Assembly: GCA_015680685.1 (NCBI GenBank)
Contig: MNCI01007750.1
Location: 123,336-187,335, forward strand
Length of the DNA: 64,000 nt
Origin: Gnetum montanum
Taxonomy: Eukaryota; Streptophyta; Gnetopsida; Gnetales; Gnetaceae
Direction: 5' to 3'
The position numbers and the translations under genes are program-made. The notes under the pieces are model-generated. The model had not been told where the DNA came from. It ran no database searches and saw only the letters and a list, made by a program, of their open reading frames with translations. Below are positions 10,915 to 20,461 of this stretch, piece by piece. The stretch's first letter is position 1, and each line of letters starts with the position of its first letter.

Positions 10915-11707
10915 TGATGAGTTATCATTTCATTGGCTGCAATATCGCATACATGATATCACAGCCTGTCTCCTCATCTATAAATAAGAGGTAGAAAGAT
11001 CTGGTAGGTAGTTTTTTAGTTCTTAGCTTTAAGTGTTTAGTTTTAAGTAGTTCTTCTCTTAAACCTTTTCCCCCAGTGCATGCCCGCAGTGTGGTGATTG
11101 TAATTGTACGACATCCTTATTCGAGTGTGATGTACTTGGACACGCACATGACCGAAAATAAAGATCGAGATTACTTCATCATTGCAACATTCACTTAGTT
11201 TAATTATTTAGTTAATTGTTATTTACTACTTTCTTAGTTAATATATCTTCACCCTAAACTCTTGTTAAACACGGAATGAATATGACTTGATTACGAGCAT
11301 TTAAGTGTGACTACTTGGTAACCTAGTAGCGTACCTAGGATCTGTACCTGGTAATCCCAGTGGTAGTCATGCACGAGGTCCAAGATGTGTATGGATGATT
11401 GAGGAACAGATCCTCATCGCACTTAGGCTAGCTTAGATTCTTTCTCACCCTCTCTCCTTTAGCTTAGTTAATATCATTTTCCATTACACCCAAGAGTAAC
11501 ATTAGTATAGGAACACATCATACACCTCATTCTGGACTAAACCATACGTGAAACCCTTAACACTAGTCTAGATGGGAAGACAACGAACTACGACCTAAGG
11601 ATAATTGTCTTGATACCACAACTAGTCCGTCTGCGGAGTTCGACCGGATCGTGTGTGAAACGCTCGTATTCGTATGGTTGAGTGTAGGAGTACCTTGCCA
11701 CTCATCA
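10915..11707 (+). repeat. Element B 5' LTR
   Basis: 793 bp, TGATGAG to CTCATCA. U3 carries AATATCGCAT and GATATC (10941-10960), a TATA box at 10979-10986 and an AATAAAG signal near 11156. It shares R/U5 with A and D but has its own U3 spacing. Confidence 0.93.
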
Positions 11708-11730
11708 TTGGTGCCGTTGCCGAGGACGGT
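11708..11730 (+). other. Element B primer binding site (tRNA-Asp-like)
   Basis: TTGGTGCCGTTGCCGAGGAC follows the LTR and is close to the tRNA-Asp-type site TGGCGCCGTTGCCGGGGA. Confidence 0.8.
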
Positions 11731-11876
11731 GCTAGTTATCTAGATTAGTTATATCATACAAGGTCACTATATAGGAATTAACGATATATCTTTTAGGAAA
11801 AAAATAATTATAAAAAGTCACATACAAAGTCACACACAATTTCACAATGATGCCTCTCCTACAAGACTATAATAAT

Positions 11877-12037
11877 NNNNNNNNNNNNNNNNNNNNNNNN
11901 NNNNNNNNNNNNNNNNNNNNNNNNNNNNNNNNNNNNNNNNNNNNNNNNNNNNNNNNNNNNNNNNNNNNNNNNNNNNNNNNNNNNNNNNNNNNNNNNNNNN
12001 NNNNNNNNNNNNNNNNNNNNNNNNNNNNNNNNNNNNN
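11877..12037. other. Assembly gap (161 N)
   Basis: A run of N inside the gag of element B. By comparison with A it should hold part of the Gag N-terminus and core. Confidence 0.95.
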
Positions 12038-12215
12038 TTTTTGCCAACTATTATCAATGTTGTTCCATGCACAAGCATCGTAGAAGGCTTGTAAATGTTG
12101 TTGCAGATCTAAGTCATAGCCTCCTAAAAAATTGGAAAATTTGTTTAAATCGAGCCTAGGTAGGCGGATCTCTTTACGATGCCTACGGGGGATTCGAACA
12201 ACCTCTTGTATTTGC
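12038..12215 (-). pseudogene. Gag core piece in reverse orientation (probable misoriented contig)
   Basis: On the minus strand this encodes Gag core blocks matching A (LPRLDLNKF, GGYDLDLQQHLQAF, DACAW, WQK), while B's gag on either side is on the plus strand. It is bounded by the N gap and a single N at 12216. Turned round, it would fit between the gag start and 12219. Confidence 0.85.
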
Positions 12216-13607
12216 NCACTGTTAAATAATTGTCTAGGACATGAGTTCTCCAAGGAAAGGCTAATGTACCATATCATTGATGGGCTTCATGATGCAACAA
12301 GAGAAACCCTAGGGATGTATGCCTAAGGTCAACTATACGAACTACGAACCCATCAAGTCCAAGATCTTATTAAGCAGGTAGCAAAAGAAGAAGGAGAAAT
12401 GGCTAGATGGGAGAGTGGTGAAAAACATCAACGGGACCAGAATCTCAACTTAACAAAGGTCTATAATCACAAAAAGGAGAAATCAACCTATCTGAAGGAG
12501 GAAAAACCATCTTTGCCAACACAACAATCACTAGAAGAAGTCAGGGCATAGATTAATAAGATGTTGGAATGGGCACATAAAAAGTGTGGAGAATTTATTG
12601 ATATTATTGGAGATAGAGTTTTGACAACCTGAGAAGAAGGACAAAATATCATTAGACATTCGGAAAGAAGAAATGAAGAAAATAAGAGCTTAACTACCGA
12701 TCATACATATGGATGCAACATTTACCTGTACGATCACCCCAGGGGCCAATGCCCAATCTTGTTATATTTATATGAGCATTGGGGAAGCATGTTACATCCA
12801 GAGTTTGTATAGAAATACTGTGTTCGATCACAGTGGCAACAATCCTAGTTGTGGGGAAAACCATCCCTAAACTAGAGACACCCTTCATATCATCCGAATC
12901 CAAATGCTTATCTAGTTCAATATCCTGTTTCCTCAATTGGGTCAGCATACTCTATCTCACCGCATTATCATTCTCCTCAATACTATCAACCCATGCCTTC
13001 AACACAACCACAGCGTTGTGTACCTTACACTTCTCCTCAATTTCAACATTCTCATCCTTTCCCTCCTTCTACATCGCCACCAACTATTCCCAAAGTGTCT
13101 ACACCACAGTGACAACCCACGAACGTTACTTGTGCTACTATTGCTAACAGCAGTGAGAGACCTCCTCAACATTGAAGGTGTCCCTTCTTTAGACATGCCC
13201 ATAATAAGGGACAACACAATTCCAAGGCCACTGCATTCTCCAACTTAGCACAAACCCAATACTATGGTTCACCCTTCCCTTCGAATTCAATGCCTCATGT
13301 TACTTCATCAGGGCCACCAACTAACACTCCAAAAACCATATGGCCCAATGAATACAACGATGGAGAGCGACATCCTGAGCCTTGCATACCATCTTATGGT
13401 CCCAAGTATCATAGTGGGTCAACTCTTTATCCGGGAACCACATCGTATAAATTGCCTCACTACGCTTACTACAATGAAGTGTGTGAACCCCAATGGGGTA
13501 GGAATGACCAAGTTTCAATGTTTCCAACATGCAAGGATCCTCACCTTTCATTTATTAATCCTTGCCATGCTCAATCGTTTAGTTATGGGGGATATCCCCC
13601 ATTTTAA

Positions 13608-15003
13608 TAACAAGAAGAATTAATAAATATTTTTCATTTTCTTTAATTTTACAATTTTTTTTTCTAGTTTTTCATCTTTTAACTTCTTGTTTTATGTTTT
13701 TGTCTTTTTGTCTTTTTGGTCTTTTTATCTTTTTATAAGTAATCTCATCTACGAATAAGACACTCATGTGGCTCATTGGTTAAGGTATGTTCTATGTTAT
13801 TGAGTCTCGAACAATCAATTATTTGGAAAGTGAGCCCATTAAACCCACTCATCCATTCTAAAAATAAGAGGTTCTGTTTGAGGGTATAGTGATATTCTTG
13901 ACATTATTAAAACTTAAAATTAATTTCGTGTTCATTGTACCCAAAATGAAGAAGGATGGATCAAGAGGGAATGATTAGGGTGTGACATCAAGGGGACTTG
14001 CGGATTCTCTTTGGTGACATCTATGGGAGTTATCATGCAACGTGGTTGTACTATGATCCTTGTAGATCTAATGAAAAATGGGAGTAAGAGTAATCAAAAG
14101 GGCACTTAAAAATCCAATGCTGTTCTAGGGGGTCCCACTAGAAAGACATGCACCCATGCCTAATGGTTGGTAGCTTCTCTAGATCCAGCAATCGAAAAAA
14201 AAGAAAAGAAAAGAAAAGAAAAAAACAACACAAAGGAAGTGCCACAAAACAAAAATCACTCCTCCCTTGAACAAAATGCCAAGTAATCGTACGCCTTGTT
14301 GTTCTAGTACTCTGATAGTCGCTCATCATGGAATGAAACAATGCAGTGTCACTGATCAGAGGAATGGACTTGGTCCTAATCTTGGAACGACATGTTAATA
14401 ACACATTAATCATGCTTTACACGCAGGATTCAGTGTGCCCTGGGTCAGTTACCTCATGTCCCAATCTCTACAATCCCTTCTGTAGTTCGTCTCACCTCGC
14501 TATCCATGTAATTGTAGCTTGTGTCTCGTATAGCATTGAATTCTTACCTCATCCCGGTGATACTTACATGTGTGTGTTTTGTGGAACTAGTATGGATTAC
14601 ATTTAACCCTTCGAGTGCCCACAGACACTTTTAAGTCTGGTTATGCAAGGGCATTATAGGCTGGAACCTGCTTTGGGGAGGACCCACTTGCATAATTTTT
14701 GTAATTTTCACTCATAACCCATCTTCCACATTCCATTTATTACCCTCAGCATATTGTCAACAATGTTCCTTCCCTTATTGCTATCCCTCCGAATTCCAAC
14801 GTTCCTATGAACCATCACATGGCCTGTTTCTCTCCCTTACCACCCGAAGCCTTTAGCAATCAATCCCACTCACATATTATTATTCGTTCCTTAGAAACTA
14901 ACTAAATTATCCTAGAACCCTTTAACACTTTCCCACATGTCCTCCATTTACATTGGTAATTTCAGAAAAACCTTCAAAATTCGGTATTTTCTCTCGGGCC
15001 TAA
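13608..15003 (+). other. Conserved non-coding spacer of element B
   Basis: T-rich start, then the same islands as in the other elements: GTGACATCAAGGGGACTT (13981-13998), GAAAGACATG with CACCCATGCC (14139 on) and TTTGGGGAGGACCCACTTG (14674 on). Short frames at 14346-14606 and 15017-15274 show no family features. Confidence 0.7.
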
Positions 15004-15063
15004 ATATCGATAGGCCGTGATATTGCATAGATGCGATATCGCATCACATAAACCCTATAAATA
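15004..15063 (+). promoter_or_regulatory. Internal promoter-like block upstream of the B aORF
   Basis: AATATCGAT, GATATTGCAT and GATATCGCAT (15004-15044) precede a TATA box at 15056-15063. B's own LTR has GATATCGCAT with GATATCG before its TATA (18525-18549), so block and LTR share the same variant. The aORF begins 460 bp downstream. Confidence 0.6.
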
Positions 15064-15523
15064 CATGACCCCCCTGCACCACTTACCATCATTTTCAATT
15101 ATTCACGTGGGGGAGTTTTTCCAATTTCTCTCTATGACTTGCGATTGCGCATCCCTTGCTTTCATACCTATATCTCGCTCGCTGGGCCCCCGATTTTCAT
15201 TCCGTCTGGACCTACTTGAACCTGAAGTGTTTAGCTTAGTTGTGGGGGAGGGACATACACTGAAGAACACATAACATTTTTCCCAAAGGACATTATCAAG
15301 GGTAATTAGTTATAACATTAAAGATAAATGTGCCAAAAAATAATTTCATCCCCTTAGTTATATCGGGAAACTTATTTGGAAACCACCTAAGTAAAAAGGA
15401 CTTACTATTATAATCTTTCGGGAAACATCCCACAGAGATAAAATTAATTAATTAAGGAAAGCAGTAAGGTATAACTTAACTTCAAAAACAACCTTACTAA
15501 AGATTGGTCCTGTGTGATTGTAA

Positions 15524-18310
15524 ATGACCCGGAAACATGGACAACAGGAAGGTCCTGGTCAAGGTGGGAGCACACGACCTAGGAGAGGCAAAGGACAAGT
15601 CCCTGCCAGAAAACATGTAGAGTAGGAGGAACAATCATTTAGCATTCACCAAGAAGACCTTACTACTGTATAATCAAGGCAAGTAGAAGGAGGAGCCGCT
15701 GCAGTGCCTAAACAGGGACAACATCTCACATCATCCCAGGATTGTGTTCAGGCTATCCATGAAAGGTCCACATTCATTGCGGTGATTGTGGAATTAAATT
15801 TTGAACCATTCGTAGAGTTTTCTCTTGAGGCTATTAGGGACCACCTCAAAGGATCTCCCTTATGGCCTATCCTCTTTGAAAGTGGTGCCTAGTACCTAGG
15901 GGAAACGTACCAATTCTAGCACAACAGAGAACAAGGCACCACAGTTACCATTTGTGGTGTGACAGTTGATTTCTCTATGCAGACCATTTCAGAAGTATTA
16001 AACCTTTCAAATACAGGGCCAAAGGTTGCTTAGTTATCTACTCGTTTAGACCCTAATGCACAACGAGTTTGGTTGGAAAGGGCATATGGCAAGGATAAGA
16101 CATTTGGAGAGTTGACGACAAAAGAGAGGATCTATTTCAAAATTGGAACATACCGTCTCTTCGCCACAAAGGGCCTAAAAAGGATTTCAACATATGTAGC
16201 AAGGGGATGTGCAGTATTGATGGGAAAGGTTAATGTTAACCTGCCTCATCTATACTTTACAGAGATCTTGAGGCGGTTCAAAGAACGGAAGACAGGGAAG
16301 ATGGCGTTGCCCTTCCCTTGCCTTATTAGGAAGCTGTGCTGACCTGCTGGGATCAGAGGATACACCAATGATGTCCTCTGAAAAGGCCAAAATGCTTCAT
16401 ATGCTGAACTGTTAAAGCCACCAGCCACAAGGAAAATCACTGGTGAGACATTGGGACCAGAACAAGAAAAAGAATAGACAATAGGGCCAACTACGACTCA
16501 CCTTGTAGGACCCAGCTAACTTCCAATTATGGGACCCAACAAACAAAAAGAAGCAGGGCCCAGCATAGGCTAAGATCAACCACCACTGTTGCAAGATTAT
16601 AGACTATCGATGGGTCATCTCAGGGCCATCGTTGAGACGATCAGTTGGGGAAGCCGTGATGATGAAAATCTCTTCCGCATCATCGACGATGCCATACAGC
16701 CCATGGTTTCTTTGGATTGTGCAAGGGGTAAACTATCCATCCATACAGGAGGAGGGGAGAGCACTTGGTCACAATAGATCTTGGGGAATGCTGCATCTTT
16801 TCAAGTGCAATTAGAAACTGGTGAAGGGGCCATAGTGGTGGTCATGTAACAGCAGGATGTAGTGGGAGCCATAGATGTGGTCACAGATCACATTAAAGAA
16901 TCATTCAATGTACTTGTTGTGCCACCAGCAGATCTCACAGGAGCACAGGATGCTCAAACTTTGGCTGGAACCTCAATGACTCCTGCAGAACATGAGGATG
17001 TACTTGATCGATTGCTACAAATAGGACAAGTAATGACGTCCTTTTTTGACATTCCTCAAGATGTGAAAAAAATTCAATCAGACCTTATTTCCACCAAGGG
17101 AAAGCTAGTCTTAATAGAGATGAGGGCCGAGCACATTGAAGCAGAGGTGTAAAAATTGCAAGAAAGGCTCATGACCCTACAAGCAACACAACGGGACCCT
17201 TTTCAATTTGTTCCTATAGACTAGCTAGATAGTTTCAAAATTGAGTAACTGACCAAACTACTAACATAGAATAAGAAGGTGGCAGAAGAAAAAGAGAAGG
17301 TTGTTTGGGATGCCTTTGCAACACAAGTGAAAGCTCATGTGCATACCAAGGCACTGAAGGCCTTACAAGAGGAAAACAAATAGCTTGTTGCTGACAACAT
17401 TCAATTGACATCTGTGGAAAAGCAAAAGAATTTTCTCAAAGAACATTTCCATTAGTTGTGAGAACAATTCAGTCAGGTCAACCAATACATGAATCATTTA
17501 GCCAGGGAGAATCGAACCCTCTCAATGGAGGAGGTACGCGCCATCCACCAGAAGACGACTATCAAAATAAGCGTGTGGAAAAATGATGCTAAACGGAAAA
17601 AGCTCAAGGAGCACTTCTGAGATTAGGTGGGGATGTACAAACAGATCATTGAGAAGGAACTTCGTATGGCCAAGTCCCACATCGACGCTATCAGTGCTCA
17701 ACACACTGACTAGCACGTCATACTGGACACATATGCATTGGCCCACCGGGCGGAAGTTAAGAATCGAGACTTGCAGATCTAAGACCTTATAGAATACATG
17801 GAGTTGGCAAACCTGCGATATGCCAACCTTGCCATGTTAATAGTAGGGTGCCTGAGAACAGAGCTCGAGCAATATGTAGCCACCACCTACAGCAAATATG
17901 AAATAGAATTTACAGAACGCAAGAAGATGTTGCAAAAACTAGAGATTGCAAATTCTAAACTTGAGGTGGTTAAAGCAAGCTACCAGGGACAAAAAGGTGT
18001 CACAAAAGATTTGGCTTGATGACTTGTAGATTTCCAAGAATATAGAGATAAAGCCAGAGCCTACGAGAAGGAACGACGGGTGTTTGCGGCTTGGTATGTC
18101 AAGGCAAATCAAATGTTTCCACAGCTACCTTACCCATGGGAAGTGCTGACTCCATCAAACATCAGAACATTAGCATGGATGGTGCAAGACCCCTGAACTA
18201 AAGAGGAGAAACTCTAGGCCATATTCTAACACCATTAAGTTCCAAGACCTGGAGCACAAGATAAGGGAAAGGCACCCATGGAGGAGCCACCGTCACCAGG
18301 AACTACATGA
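15524..18310 (+). pseudogene. B aORF, full-length extra 3' retrotransposon protein
   Basis: One uninterrupted register of 928 codons from ATG 15524 to TGA 18308, broken only by 29 in-frame stops (13 TAG, 9 TAA, 7 TGA). There is no frameshift. N-terminus: basic and Gln/Gly-rich. Residues about 150-275: conserved block with FKIGTYRLF (near 205) and PFPCLIRKLC (263-272). A Pro/Gln-rich linker follows. From about residue 515 to 840 it is a long Lys/Glu/Leu coiled-coil-like region. Near 857: AAWYVKANQMFPQLPYPW, then a short tail. It has no transmembrane run and no recognisable enzyme motif. The place after pol matches Athila-type env-like frames, but the identity is unknown; a structural or particle-associated protein is possible. 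Confidence 0.8.
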
Positions 18311-18491
18311 GTTCCATCAATTTTGTAGCTATAGGATTTTCTTTAGCATTCTTTGTGTTGTGTCTTAATTTTTTTCTGATTCACACTACGGAATGCACCC
18401 ATTCTCACCATTCAATAATCCCATACCTATCCACTGTGTAATCAACGAAGCTTGTTCTCACTGTAACTCGAGGACGAGTTTTCATTCAGTT

Positions 18492-18500
18492 GTGGGGGTA
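18492..18500 (+). other. Polypurine tract of B
   Basis: GTGGGGGTA directly before the 3' LTR. Confidence 0.85.
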
Positions 18501-19293
18501 TAATGAGTTATCATTTTGTTGGCCATGATATCGCATACGCGATATCGTAGCCTGTCTCCTCATCTATAAATAAGAGGTAGACAGATCTAGTAGGCATTTT
18601 TTTAGTTCTTAGCTTTAAGTGTTTAGTTTTAAGTAGTTCTTCTCTTAACCCTTTCCCCCTAGTGCATGCCCGCAGTGTGGTGATTGTAATTGTACGACAT
18701 CCTTATTCGAGTGTGACGTACTTGGACACGCACATGACTGGAAATAAAGATCAAGATTACTTCATCATTGCAACATTCACTTAGTTTAATTATTTACTTA
18801 ATTTTTATTTACCACTTTCTTAGTTAATATCTCTTCACCCTAAATTCCTGTTAAACATGGAATGAGTACGACTTGATTACGAGAATTTAAGTGTGACTAC
18901 TTGGTAACCCAGTTCCTTACCTAGGATCTATGCTTGGTAATCCCAATGATAGTCATGCACGAGGTCCACGATGTGTACGGATGATCGAGGAACGGATGCT
19001 CATCTCACTTAGGCTAGCTTAGATTCTCGTTCACCCTCTCTCCCTTAGCTTAGTTAATATCATTTTCCATTACACCCAGGAGTAACATTAGTATAGGAAC
19101 ACATCATACACCTCATTCTGGACTAAACCATACGTGACAAAGTTAATACTAGTCTAGATGGGAAGATAGCAAATTGCGACCTAAGGATAATTGTCTTGAT
19201 ACCACAACTAGTCCATCTGCGAAGTTCGACCGGATCATGCTTCAAATGCTCATATTCATATGGTTGAGTGTAGGGGTACCTCGCCATTCATCA
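18501..19293 (+). repeat. Element B 3' LTR
   Basis: 793 bp, starting TAATGAG (mutated) and ending TTCATCA. Array 18525-18549, TATA box 18565-18572, AATAAAG near 18744. It is directly followed by TATGG, the target duplication. Confidence 0.93.
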
Positions 19294-19298
19294 TATGG
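19294..19298 (+). repeat. Target-site duplication of B, right copy (TATGG)
   Basis: Exact match to 10910-10914. Confidence 0.92.
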
Positions 19299-19449
19299 TA
19301 AGGAGAAAGAGGGACCTCTTGATAAGGTGATTGTGCAACAAACCTTGTCGATACAGAAGTCTATCAATGAACTTGAAGCAAAGTTTGATAGGATGTCAGA
19401 GTGGATATATGAAAAAGTTACAACTTTTGTAGAAACTGTAAAGGAGAAG
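19299..19449 (+). pseudogene. Element A gag, part 2
   Basis: A 151-bp piece of A's gag stranded between B and C. It is open in the register that continues part 1. It is Glu/Lys-rich and helix-prone (the sense frame seen from about 19299), ending at the AGAAG target site of C. A related stretch lies in C near 21960-22120. Confidence 0.75.
19445..19449 (+). repeat. Target-site duplication of C, left copy (AGAAG)
   Basis: AGAAG precedes the 5' LTR of C and recurs at 29402-29406 after its 3' LTR. Confidence 0.92.
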
Positions 19450-20300
19450 TGATGAATTGTGTTTTGATGTGCTCTAATATCAAATATGTGATATTGGAGC
19501 TTGCATATTAGATACCCGATATCAGACCCCAAGATGCAATGTCAAATATTTGATATCACGGGGTACATGTTAGCCTATAAATATAGTGCTTAGGCACATG
19601 GTTTTTACATTAGTTTTTGAATAGAGTAACAAAGTTCTTGTAGTTTAGCCATTCCAGAGTTAGAATATTTCTGAGTGCCCACAGCAGGAGTCTAAGTGTG
19701 TATAGATCTTTATTCGAGCATTGATGTACCTAAGCACAGTAGTGTGACAAAAATAAAGATGAGCCCTTTTGATAATCCTTGTAGCACTGAGAATAGATTA
19801 ATGTTTTCTCTAATGCATTTAATATTCATGCACTTTACCTTAATGCATCTTAATTAAGCAATTAATTTCTAGTTGTTAATGAACACAAGCATGACCACTT
19901 CGAGCATATGTGTAGTGCTTGGTAACCCAAAAATGCTTAATGTTTGGTAACCCAGTAGTGCTATATGCATTAAGGATGTGTTTGGAGAGTGGGAACAGGT
20001 ACTTGTGTTAGGCTAGCTAGGTAGTAGATTAATTAGATATTAAATTACCCTACCTTTTATTCTTACGCTAGGTGATTAAACTTATAAAACATAAAATGAT
20101 AAAAATCATATACCTTAGTTGCACTTAACCATAAACTTGTACCTCATGAGTGGAACTGAGAAGACAATGATCATCCTGATTAGATTTTATTGCCTTGAAC
20201 TAGTGTACTTAGGAACTTAAGGTCTATAGAGTTCAAATGGATCATGCATGAATGCTTGTGATTCATATGGTTGGGCATAGGGGTACCTCATCGCTCATCA
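19450..20300 (+). repeat. Element C 5' LTR
   Basis: 851 bp, TGATGAA to CTCATCA. ATATC/GATAT array 19475-19558, TATA box 19576-19583, AATAAAG near 19751. R/U5 is more like E than A or B. Confidence 0.92.
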
Positions 20301-20320
20301 TTAGCATCATTGTCGGGGAC
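20301..20320 (+). other. Element C primer binding site (degenerate)
   Basis: TTAGCATCATTGTCGGGGAC directly after the LTR keeps the ends of the tRNA-Asp-like site seen in A and B. Confidence 0.7.
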
Positions 20321-20461
20321 CTTTTAATTGTTACATGCACCATCTAGGATTTAGTGAATATTATTTCGAATTGTTGGAATGAACCCTAGATTCATAGCAT
20401 ACCTTAAAATAACTACAAAATTTTTTCGAAAGCACACTGCATTTTTATTCTCTAACATAAA

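Larger units (their letters stand above)
11847..13607 (+). pseudogene. Element B gag, interrupted by a gap and an inverted piece
   Basis: The frame begins near ATG 11847, enters the N gap, and resumes at 12219 in one frame to the stop after 13604 with several in-frame stops. The second half has the end of the Gag core (NCLGHEFSKE, IIDGLHD), a zinc-knuckle remnant near 12718 (Cys, then Tyr in place of the second Cys, His, Cys) and a long Pro/Ser/Gln/Tyr-rich tail. The missing middle of the Gag core is encoded on the minus strand at 12038-12215. The tail ends beside a GGGGGATAT purine tract where pol would end in C. Confidence 0.8.
10915..19293 (+). mobile_element. Element B, complete nested non-autonomous retrotransposon
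   Basis: B has both LTRs, a primer site, gag, spacer, internal promoter-like block, aORF and polypurine tract, bounded by TATGG on each side. It has no protease, RT, RNase H or integrase region. Its LTRs look roughly 93-95% alike by eye, so it inserted more recently than A. The gag region includes a 161-base N gap and a wrongly oriented contig piece. Confidence 0.92.

Noticed and set aside
12779-13623. Several overlapping 70-120 codon frames in B
   Set aside because: They are out-of-frame readings of B's gag tail, whose true register runs from 12219 to 13607.
19294-19452. Independent small gene between B and C
   Set aside because: The piece continues A's gag register and is bounded by the two target duplications.
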